This document shows positions 1 to 5,653 of a stretch of 7,382 nt of DNA, in pieces; position 1 is the stretch's first letter, and every line of letters begins with the position of its first letter. The stretch spans positions 1 to 7,382 of the forward strand of contig JAAZYZ010000111.1 of the NCBI GenBank assembly GCA_014239355.1, in the 5' to 3' direction. The DNA is from Fidelibacterota bacterium. Lineage in GTDB: Bacteria; Marinisomatota; Marinisomatia; SCGC-AAA003-L08; TMED6. Made by a program: the position numbers and the translations under genes. A model generated the notes under the pieces. It had not been told where the DNA came from. It searched no databases and saw only the letters and a list, made by a program, of their open reading frames with translations.

Positions 1-924
1 ATGCTTTCTGTTATTGTAACAGATTATTTTCAATTTATTGTTTTATCGTTAGGATTAATATTTACCACATTCTATTCTATATATATTCTTGGTTGGAGCA
101 ATATTTTTGATACCATTGAAATTTTGGCTGCTAATGAAAAGAAATCTGTTTATAATCCTTTTATTTCTAAAGGTTCTACATATGTAGTATGGCAGATTAT
201 TTTAGCTTTTGTAAGCGCTGTTGTGTGGCCTACAGCTATAACAAGAGCTTTAACAATGAAAGATTCAGAAACAGTTAAAAGGCAGTATATTTGGTCATCT
301 ATTTCATTTCTAATACGTTTTATGATTCCATGTTTTATTGGTATATGTGCTTTTATATATTTTGATGGGACAATAACAAATACAGAGAAAACTTTAATGC
401 CTGAATATCTCCGTTCTATTCTTCCTGTTGGTTTATTAGGTTTAGTTACAGCTGGAATGCTATCAGCTTTTATGAGTACTCATGATAGTTATTTATTATG
501 CTGGAGTACAATTATTACTAATGATATTATAGATCCATTATCAAAGCGTGAGCTTTCATCTAAGAAAAAAATAAATATTAGTCGAGTTATTATTTTTATG
601 CTTGCTATCTATATACTTTTATGGGGTTTATTTTATAAGGGTAGTGATGCTATTTGGGATTATTTAGGAGTAACAGGAGCGATTTATTTTTCTGGTGCTA
701 TAACGGTGCTTATTGCAGGACTTTATTGGGAAAAAGCATCAGAAATGGGTGCAATGTTAGCTCTTGTTGGTGGTTTGTCAGCGCTATTAGGTTTAGAACC
801 TATCAGAGTTTTAATTTTACCTTCTATCACAGGCGCACAAATGGGTTTAATGAGTATTGCTATCACTATTTTTATGATGATATTTGGTTCAATTGTTTTT
901 CCAAATAAAGGAGAATTAAAATGA
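1..924 (+). CDS. Sodium:solute symporter (SSS/SLC5 family), C-terminal part, 5' truncated by window start
   Basis: This is an inner-membrane cation-coupled symporter of the SSS family; the substrate cannot be told. The 307 visible residues are nearly all hydrophobic helices, with charged loops around 84-95 and 180-190. The key segment is residues 151-178: an AG-x-LSAFMST-x-DS stretch followed by a conserved Asp at 175 and Asp178. Ser159-Thr160 line up with the Ser/Thr pair that binds Na+ in TM8 of PutP and vSGLT, so sodium coupling looks intact. The ATG at position 1 is probably an internal Met. Residues 1-3 (Met-Leu-Ser) fit the end of the SSS signature GG-[LMF]-x-[SAP], and TDYFQF (7-12) follows as in other members. 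Family members run to about 500 residues or more, so roughly 180-200 N-terminal residues lie upstream. The stop overlaps the next start as ATGA, implying translational coupling to the small protein at 921. Confidence 0.93.
   Translation: MLSVIVTDYFQFIVLSLGLIFTTFYSIYILGWSNIFDTIEILAANEKKSVYNPFISKGSTYVVWQIILAFVSAVVWPTAITRALTMKDSETVKRQYIWSSISFLIRFMIPCFIGICAFIYFDGTITNTEKTLMPEYLRSILPVGLLGLVTAGMLSAFMSTHDSYLLCWSTIITNDIIDPLSKRELSSKKKINISRVIIFMLAIYILLWGLFYKGSDAIWDYLGVTGAIYFSGAITVLIAGLYWEKASEMGAMLALVGGLSALLGLEPIRVLILPSITGAQMGLMSIAITIFMMIFGSIVFPNKGELK
907..913 (+). promoter_or_regulatory. Shine-Dalgarno for the 42-aa small protein
   Basis: AAAGGAG lies inside the last codons of the symporter gene, 7 nt before the ATG at 921. 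It is the clearest ribosome binding site in the transport block and is the main support for the small ORF, which is too short to be called on length alone. Confidence 0.7.
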
Positions 925-1049
925 CATGGAAATTATTATGGCAGGCACTTTTTATATTAGGTATGACCGGATTCTTGGTAATGTTTTTTATTTTTTCTTT
1001 TAAGGGTTTTCAAGATATAATCAAACTAATTAGGAACAAAAATGACTAA
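921..1049 (+). CDS. Small single-TM protein (42 aa), candidate symporter accessory subunit
   Basis: The frame starts MTWKLLWQALF and ends KLIRNKND. Residues about 8-27 form one hydrophobic helix containing Gly14 and Gly17. A short amphipathic, Lys/Arg-rich tail follows (28-42), so the helix would probably have its basic C-terminus in the cytoplasm by the positive-inside rule. Evidence that it is a gene: a strong Shine-Dalgarno (AAAGGAG, 907-913) 7 nt before the ATG, an ATGA overlap with the symporter stop, and an 8-nt overlap with the next gene, which itself has a ribosome site inside this frame. Small single-TM partners encoded next to secondary transporters are known in other families (MetS with MetP, YhdT with PanF). 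Assigning this one as a symporter subunit is inference from position and topology; I recognise no specific family. Confidence 0.72.
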   Translation: MTWKLLWQALFILGMTGFLVMFFIFSFKGFQDIIKLIRNKND

Positions 1050-2364
1050 AGATAACAAGACTATATTAGGTTGGTGTTTTTATGATTTTGCTAATTCTGC
1101 ATTTACTACAATAGTAGTTACGTTTATTTATTCTGCATTTTTTTCAGATTATATTGTTGGCGATTCGAGTATTGGTCAAGTGTATTGGGGTAATGCTGTA
1201 ACTGTTTGTGCAATTATAATTGCTTTATTATCTCCTATAATGGGAGCTGTTGCAGATCAGGGTGGATATCGAAAAACATTTTTATTATTTTGGACTTGGG
1301 TTTGTATTATTTTTTCTATTTTACTATTTTTTCCTAAATCAGGTGATATATATACAGCATTATTTTTATTTATTATCGCTAATGTTGCATTTGAGATGGG
1401 CTGTGTATTTTGCAATGCTTATGTTCCGTTGATATCTAATAAAGAAAATATGGGTAAAATTTCAGGTTATGGATATGCCTTTGGTTATTTAGGAGGACTT
1501 TTAGCTTTAGTTGTGGGTCTTGTAACAATAGCCTTGCCAGAACAGCCAATGTTTGGTATTTCAACTGAGTATGGTCAGAATTACAGGAGTATGAATATTT
1601 TAGTTGCATTATGGTTTTTTTTCTTTTCAATTCCAACTTTTTTATGGTTAGATAAAGATGATAGAAAAAGAAAACTAAATTCAAAATTACTTAAAGACTC
1701 CTTTGGTCAATTATTTAATACATTTCAAGATATTAGAAAAATTAAAAATACTGTACGGTTTTTAATTGCAAGATTATTTTATAACGATGCATTAATTACC
1801 ATATTTTCATTTGGAGGAATCATAGCTAAAGGGGTCTATGATTTTAATTTACAAAAAATGTTAATTTTTGGTATTGCTTTAGGTGTGTCTGCAGGAATAG
1901 GGGCTTTTTTAATGGGTTTTATAGATGATAAGATAGGTCCTAAAAAGACAATTCAAATTTCTAATTTTTTACTAATTATTGCAACTGGTATGGTGGTTTT
2001 TGCTGATACTTTTCCTAAATTTTCAATTTATTCTTTATATTTTGATAGTGAGTCTTATTTTTGGATAGCTGGTATTTTAGTTGGTTTTTCTAGTGGTCCA
2101 AATCAATCATCAAGTAGATCTTTGATGAGTCGTTTTTCTCCCAAAAAAAAACAAAATGAATTTTTTGGATTTTTTGCGTTTTCAGGAAAAATTACAGCTT
2201 TTTTAGGTCCATTTTTACTTGCTCAAGTCACATACATTGCATTAACATATTTTGATGTTAGTGGGGTAGTTGCTCAAAGACTTGGGGTGTCTGTAGTTTT
2301 AGTTTTATTATTGTTAGGATCTTATATGCTTCACTTTGTTGACGAGACTATAGAGGTTAATTAG
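1042..2364 (+). CDS. MFS transporter, UMF1 / Atg22-like family
   Basis: This 440-residue inner-membrane transporter belongs to the UMF1 branch of the major facilitator superfamily, related to the yeast vacuolar effluxer Atg22. Its substrate is unknown; amino acid or nutrient efflux is the family-level guess. Seen in the sequence: the UMF1 N-terminal hallmark WCFYDFANSAF (11-21), an MFS loop 2-3 motif GAVADQGGYRK (68-78), a long charged central loop between the two six-helix halves (about 204-240), a second-half loop GFIDDKIGPKK (292-302), and a C-terminal block SGPNQSSSRSLMSRFSP (351-367) followed by EFFGFFAFSGK (373-383), both typical of the family. Length is normal. The ATG at 1042 is preceded by AGGAA (1032-1036) and overlaps the end of the small upstream gene by 8 nt, so it is probably cotranscribed and coupled with the symporter. 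Confidence 0.93.
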   Translation: MTKDNKTILGWCFYDFANSAFTTIVVTFIYSAFFSDYIVGDSSIGQVYWGNAVTVCAIIIALLSPIMGAVADQGGYRKTFLLFWTWVCIIFSILLFFPKSGDIYTALFLFIIANVAFEMGCVFCNAYVPLISNKENMGKISGYGYAFGYLGGLLALVVGLVTIALPEQPMFGISTEYGQNYRSMNILVALWFFFFSIPTFLWLDKDDRKRKLNSKLLKDSFGQLFNTFQDIRKIKNTVRFLIARLFYNDALITIFSFGGIIAKGVYDFNLQKMLIFGIALGVSAGIGAFLMGFIDDKIGPKKTIQISNFLLIIATGMVVFADTFPKFSIYSLYFDSESYFWIAGILVGFSSGPNQSSSRSLMSRFSPKKKQNEFFGFFAFSGKITAFLGPFLLAQVTYIALTYFDVSGVVAQRLGVSVVLVLLLLGSYMLHFVDETIEVN

Positions 2365-2425
2365 ACGTTTTTTAACTTATAAGCATCACTTAATAAATTA
2401 CTTTAACTAAATGCTTGCTTTGTAT

Positions 2426-2447
2426 ATTAAGTTTATCTTAACTTAAT
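2426..2447 (+). promoter_or_regulatory. Inverted repeat in the gap before the 113-aa protein
   Basis: ATTAAGTT (2426-2433) and AACTTAAT (2440-2447) form a perfect 8-bp inverted repeat with a 6-nt spacer. It sits in the 96-bp gap after the MFS gene and ends 13 nt before the ATG at 2461. No T-run follows, so it is a poor intrinsic terminator. It could be an operator or a small 5'-UTR hairpin. An AT-rich repeat of this size can occur by chance in such DNA. The gap also holds a TATATT (2423-2428) that might serve as a -10 box, but no well-spaced -35 was found. Confidence 0.3.
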
Positions 2448-2460
2448 CTAGGTTAATTAT

Positions 2461-2802
2461 ATGAGAAATAAACTACTTACAGACACTTTAATCCTCGCTT
2501 CAGCTCTTCTAGTGCTTTCATTTTTTATGAAAAATACTTTTTTTAATAATTATCCTGATACTCTACTTTCAATTTCTGTTAATTCTGATAATTTAAAATC
2601 TAATAAAGAACAGCTTGAAAGTGATCTAAATACTCTTAGTAGTGTTTCTTCTGCAGAAATTTCTATTGAGGTAGGTGTTATAGAGATGGAAATAGATAAT
2701 GATACCTTTAGTAAAAAATCTGTAAAACAGATTTTAGATAAATGGGGTATATCTGATGATGATGATTGGATTATAGAAGTAATAGCATCCTCTGAATTTT
2801 AA
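2461..2802 (+). CDS. Hypothetical membrane-anchored protein with HMA-like (ferredoxin-like) domain
   Basis: This is a 113-residue protein of no recognised family. Residues about 5-22 form one hydrophobic segment after a short basic N-terminus (MRNK), fitting a signal anchor with the rest outside the inner membrane. The remaining ~75 residues read as a beta-alpha-beta-beta-alpha-beta pattern: a strand at 35-40, a helix at 47-60, strands at 65-70 and 73-79, a helix at 84-94, and a last strand at 103-109. That order and size resemble heavy-metal-associated (HMA) domains. The CxxC metal site is absent, however: the expected loop is around NSDNLKSNK (41-49) and the whole protein has no cysteine. 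The fold is inference from pattern. A TAGG 8 nt before the ATG is a modest ribosome site. Gaps of 96 bp and 61 bp on either side suggest its own transcription unit. The tail is acidic (DDDD at 99-102). Confidence 0.7.
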   Translation: MRNKLLTDTLILASALLVLSFFMKNTFFNNYPDTLLSISVNSDNLKSNKEQLESDLNTLSSVSSAEISIEVGVIEMEIDNDTFSKKSVKQILDKWGISDDDDWIIEVIASSEF

Positions 2803-2851
2803 ACTTCTAAACTATTTTAACAATACATTCTTTTTTTTGATTTCTTAATAT

Positions 2852-2857
2852 TATATT
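2852..2857 (+). promoter_or_regulatory. Possible -10 box just upstream of smpB
   Basis: TATATT ends 6 nt before the smpB ATG at 2864. The preceding stretch holds no Shine-Dalgarno but does have a T-tract (2831-2838). If this is a -10 box, transcription would start at or beside the ATG and the smpB message would be leaderless. No -35 at a normal distance was found, and TATATT is common in DNA this AT-rich. Confidence 0.2.
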
Positions 2858-2863
2858 ATTCAT

Positions 2864-3316
2864 ATGGGAATAAAGGTTGTTGCTACAAATAGAAAAGCTA
2901 CCCACGATTACAGAATCATTGAAAAGTATGAATCTGGAATAGTTTTATCTGGGACAGAAATAAAGTCTATTAGAAATAATAAAGTTAGTATTAAAGAAGC
3001 GTATGTGCGAATATTTAGCAATGAAGTTTTTATTATTGGAATGAATATTAGTTCTTATGAAAATGCTGGTTATGCTAGTCATGACCCAACATCTGATAGA
3101 AAATTATTAATGCATAAGAAAGAAATTCTTAAAATAAAAAAAATGGTTAATGAAAAAGGTAAAACATTAATTCCATTAAGAATATATTTTAAGAATGGTA
3201 AAGCTAAGCTAGAATTTGGTCTTGGTGAAGGTAAAAAGAAATGGGACAAAAGACACGATATCAAAGAAAAAGAAACAAAAAGAAGTATTGATAGAAACTT
3301 AAAAGGAAAAATATAA
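2864..3316 (+). CDS. smpB: SsrA (tmRNA)-binding protein SmpB
   Basis: SmpB binds tmRNA and brings it to stalled ribosomes for trans-translation in the cytoplasm. The 150-residue length is normal. Hallmarks run in order: NRKATHDY at 9-16, then YESGIVLSGTEIKSIR at 22-37 (the core of the OB-fold RNA-binding surface), Tyr65 and His73-Asp-Pro in the central loop, RKLLMHKKEI at 79-88, PLRIYF at 104-109, and the C-terminal GKKKWDKRHDIKEKE (123-137), the tail that occupies the empty mRNA channel. The start fits because NRKA normally lies about ten residues in. No Shine-Dalgarno precedes it, unlike its downstream neighbours. The stop overlaps the tyrS start as TAATG. It looks like the first gene of the run reaching scpA. 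Confidence 0.96.
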   Translation: MGIKVVATNRKATHDYRIIEKYESGIVLSGTEIKSIRNNKVSIKEAYVRIFSNEVFIIGMNISSYENAGYASHDPTSDRKLLMHKKEILKIKKMVNEKGKTLIPLRIYFKNGKAKLEFGLGEGKKKWDKRHDIKEKETKRSIDRNLKGKI

Positions 3317-4518
3317 TGAGTGTATTTCCATCTTTAAATGAGCAAATGGATTTAATTAGGATAGGTACTGAAGAAATTCTACCTGAGGAAGAATTAGCAA
3401 AAAAAATAGAGAAATCCATTAAAACTAAGACCCCTCTAAAAGTTAAGTTAGGGTGCGATCCTAGTCGTCCTGATCTACATATTGGTCATTCTGTAGTACT
3501 TAGGAAATTAAAAGATTTTCAGGATTTGGGTCATAGGGCTATTCTCTTGATAGGTAATTTTACTGCGATGATTGGTGATCCAACAGGACAAAATAAAACT
3601 CGTCCTCAATTATCTATTGATGAGGCTAGTAAAAATGCTGAATCATATATGGAGCAAGCTTCAATACTTTTAGACTCTAAAAAATTAGAAATAATTCATA
3701 ATGGAGATTGGCTTTCAAAAATGAATTTTGATGATATAATTCAATTAACTTCTAAATATACTGTTGCTAGAATGTTAGAACGAGATGATTTTACAAAAAG
3801 ATATAATAATGGTCAACCAATTTCATTACATGAATTTTTATATCCTTTAGCACAAGGTTATGATAGTGTACATATGAAGTCTGATATCGAATTAGGTGGA
3901 ACAGATCAAAAATTTAATTTACTTGTAGGTAGAGCGTTACAGAAAGAATCTAATTTAGAGCCTCAGATTATTATTACTACCCCTCTTATAGAGGGAACAG
4001 ATGGTGTTGAAAAAATGTCTAAATCTTATGATAATTACATTGCTTTTTCTGATTCTCCATCTGATATATATGGTAAAACCTTATCAATTCCAGATGAATT
4101 AATTGTAAAATATTTTGAATATTGTACTAGAGTTAATGATTTAACTGCAATTAAAGATAGTTTAAAAGATGGGACAGGTAATCCTAGAGATTTAAAAAGA
4201 AGGCTTGGTAGAGAACTTGTGAGTATTTATCATGATTTTGATGCATCTTTAAAGGCGGAACAAGATTTTGATAATTTATTTATTAAAAAGGATGTTCCTG
4301 ATAATATTCCTGAGATAAAAATAGATTCAGATAAAAAATTAGTTGAAATTATGGTTTTAAATAATATGGTCGCTAGTAATAGTGAAGCAAAACGGATGAT
4401 TAACCAAGGGGCTGTAAAAGTAAATGAAGAGAAAGTTTCAGATATGCATATAGAGCTATCTCCAGGTAATAATATTATCTTAAAGGTTGGAAAAAGAAAA
4501 TTTCTTAAGATTGTGTAA
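3316..4518 (+). CDS. tyrS: Tyrosyl-tRNA synthetase, type 2 (TyrS)
   Basis: This enzyme charges tRNA-Tyr with tyrosine in the cytoplasm. It is a class Ic synthetase that works as a homodimer. The 400 residues hold a Rossmann catalytic domain with a perfect HIGH motif (55-58, in PDLHIGHSVVL), the adjoining ligand loop FTAMIGDPTG (82-91), tyrosine/ATP site elements YPLAQGYDSVHM (176-187) and LGGTDQKFN (193-201), and a KMSKS loop (233-237). A C-terminal S4 RNA-binding domain covers about 340-400. The HIGH context (LGCDPSRPDLHIGH) and the S4 tail match the shorter type-2 TyrRS group rather than the E. coli type. AAAAGGA (3301-3307) lies 8 nt before the ATG, which overlaps the smpB stop. The start is well supported and nothing looks damaged. 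Confidence 0.97.
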   Translation: MSVFPSLNEQMDLIRIGTEEILPEEELAKKIEKSIKTKTPLKVKLGCDPSRPDLHIGHSVVLRKLKDFQDLGHRAILLIGNFTAMIGDPTGQNKTRPQLSIDEASKNAESYMEQASILLDSKKLEIIHNGDWLSKMNFDDIIQLTSKYTVARMLERDDFTKRYNNGQPISLHEFLYPLAQGYDSVHMKSDIELGGTDQKFNLLVGRALQKESNLEPQIIITTPLIEGTDGVEKMSKSYDNYIAFSDSPSDIYGKTLSIPDELIVKYFEYCTRVNDLTAIKDSLKDGTGNPRDLKRRLGRELVSIYHDFDASLKAEQDFDNLFIKKDVPDNIPEIKIDSDKKLVEIMVLNNMVASNSEAKRMINQGAVKVNEEKVSDMHIELSPGNNIILKVGKRKFLKIV

Positions 4519-4520
4519 TT

Positions 4521-5138
4521 ATGGATAAGTATTGCCTAGTAAAAACCATTGTAGCAAATTTATATAAAAATCCATCATTCAGATCAGAACTTGTTACTCA
4601 AGCACTTATAAAAGAAAAGTTATTGATTTTAGATGATAAAGATAATTGGTATAAGGTAAAACAATGGGATGGCTATGAAAGTTGGATTCATAAATTTTAC
4701 ATAATAGATTTAAAATCAGATTCTTCAATAGGTTGGGATAAGTTAGATATAAATAAAAAATCAATTAATGAATTAATATCATATGCAAAATCATTTATTG
4801 GAATTCCATATTTATGGGGAGGAAAAAGTTCTCTAGGTTTTGATTGTTCCGGATTTGTTCAAACAGTCTTTAAAATGATTGGAATTAATATGCCAAGAGA
4901 TGCATCTCAACAAATTTTAAGAGAACATTTATCTGAGATTAATTATTCTGACATAAAAGCTGGTGATTTATTATTCTTTATGGAAAATAATAATGTTAAT
5001 CATGTTGCTATTTATTTGGGTAATCAAGAAATTATACACTCATCAGGTTCTGTTAAAATTGAAAAGTTAACAGATAGTGAAGAGTTGTATAATAAAATAT
5101 ATAAAATCATGTCAATTAAAAATTTGTTTAATGAATAA
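4521..5138 (+). CDS. SH3b-NlpC/P60 cysteine peptidase, YkfC-like
   Basis: This 205-residue peptidase probably cuts gamma-D-glutamyl-diamino-acid bonds in murein peptides. Residues 1-65 form a bacterial SH3 domain of the type found in YkfC-like enzymes (SELVTQALIKE at 22-32, then a WYKVKQWDGYESWI stretch at 43-56). Residues 84-180 form the NlpC/P60 domain: IPYLWGG (95-101), catalytic Cys109 in FDCSGF, His161 in NHVAIYLG and His173 in IIHSSG, so the catalytic residues are complete. There is no signal peptide or membrane anchor, so a cytoplasmic role in recycling imported murein peptides is likelier than cell-wall hydrolysis; that is inference. The gene starts 2 nt after tyrS with no clear Shine-Dalgarno, suggesting re-initiation. 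Its end overlaps the HNH gene by 8 nt. Confidence 0.92.
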   Translation: MDKYCLVKTIVANLYKNPSFRSELVTQALIKEKLLILDDKDNWYKVKQWDGYESWIHKFYIIDLKSDSSIGWDKLDINKKSINELISYAKSFIGIPYLWGGKSSLGFDCSGFVQTVFKMIGINMPRDASQQILREHLSEINYSDIKAGDLLFFMENNNVNHVAIYLGNQEIIHSSGSVKIEKLTDSEELYNKIYKIMSIKNLFNE

Positions 5139-5652
5139 TAATTTAAATAAAAAGGTTCTACTTTTAAACCAGAGTTATCAACCATTGATGACAGTAGGAG
5201 CTAAGAGAGCAATCATACTTTCATTTACTGATAAAGTAGAAGTTTTAGAAAGGTATGTAGATCAGGTGCATTCTGTAAGTTTATCTATATTTGTGCCATC
5301 AGTATTGAGATTAAAAGATTATGTTAAATTCAACCAAAAGAGAATACCATTGAGTAGAAAAAATATTTTAAAAAGAGATGGGCATATATGCCAATATTGC
5401 CATTCTAAATCTCATTTAATGACTGTGGATCATATCATTCCTAAAGATAAAGGAGGGGGAGATTCCTGGGGGAATCTCGTAGCAGCATGTATTCCTTGTA
5501 ATACAAAAAAAGGAAATAAACTGCTAAAGGATATTAATATGGAATTATCAAAAAAACCTAAACCTCCATCTATATTATTTAATCTTCAAAATGATTTATC
5601 TAATGCGCAGAATTCATGGAAACCTTATTTATTTATGAAGGAGAAAAATTAG
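5131..5652 (+). CDS. HNH endonuclease family protein
   Basis: This 173-residue protein has an N-terminal alpha/beta region (VLLLNQSYQPLMTV at 9-22, AKRAIILSF at 24-32, KVEVLER at 35-41) and a C-terminal HNH nuclease domain. The HNH part shows a zinc knuckle CQYC (87-90), the catalytic VDHIIP (99-104) with His101, GGGDSWGNLV (108-117) with Asn115, and AC-x-x-CN-x-x-KG (119-128). It therefore has both zinc Cys pairs and the active-site residues. This architecture is a small stand-alone HNH family widespread in bacteria whose cellular role is not established; the target nucleic acid is unknown. The frame is open further upstream to an ATG at 5077, but the start at 5131 is preferred. It gives the usual 8-nt overlap with the peptidase gene, and the conserved VLxLNQxYQPL begins soon after. 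The neighbours give no hint of a restriction system. Confidence 0.9.
   Translation: MNNNLNKKVLLLNQSYQPLMTVGAKRAIILSFTDKVEVLERYVDQVHSVSLSIFVPSVLRLKDYVKFNQKRIPLSRKNILKRDGHICQYCHSKSHLMTVDHIIPKDKGGGDSWGNLVAACIPCNTKKGNKLLKDINMELSKKPKPPSILFNLQNDLSNAQNSWKPYLFMKEKN
5638..5643 (+). promoter_or_regulatory. Shine-Dalgarno for trpS
   Basis: AAGGAG lies in the last codons of the HNH gene, 10 nt before the trpS ATG at 5654. The spacing is slightly long, but the match is strong and fixes the trpS start. Confidence 0.65.
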
Positions 5653-5653
5653 T

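Noticed and set aside
1..3. ATG at position 1 as the true start of the symporter
   Set aside because: Met-Leu-Ser followed by TDYFQF falls in the middle of the SSS fold (end of the family signature), and ~180-200 N-terminal residues are absent, so this is an internal Met at the window edge.
654..908. 84-codon + strand ORF inside the symporter gene
   Set aside because: Out-of-frame shadow of the symporter's TM segments; aromatic and Cys-rich composition unlike a real protein.
1250..1432. 60-codon + strand ORF inside the MFS gene
   Set aside because: Out-of-frame shadow of the transporter; Phe/Tyr-rich run with no domain.
1436..1684. Minus-strand ORF of 82 codons inside the MFS gene
   Set aside because: It lies fully opposite a well-supported transporter frame, has low-complexity AT-driven composition and no recognisable domain.
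2385..2416. AAGCAT ... ATGCTT hairpin after the MFS gene as a terminator
   Set aside because: Only 6 bp of stem with a loop of about 20 nt or more and no T-run, so too weak to support.
3079..3264. Minus-strand ORF of 61 codons inside smpB
   Set aside because: Antisense shadow of conserved SmpB sequence, with no ribosome site or domain.
5077..5130. Longer HNH protein starting at the ATG at 5077
   Set aside because: It would overlap the NlpC/P60 gene by 62 nt, and the extra 18 residues (Lys/Cys/Ile-rich) are out-of-frame peptidase sequence. The ATG at 5131 gives the usual short overlap.
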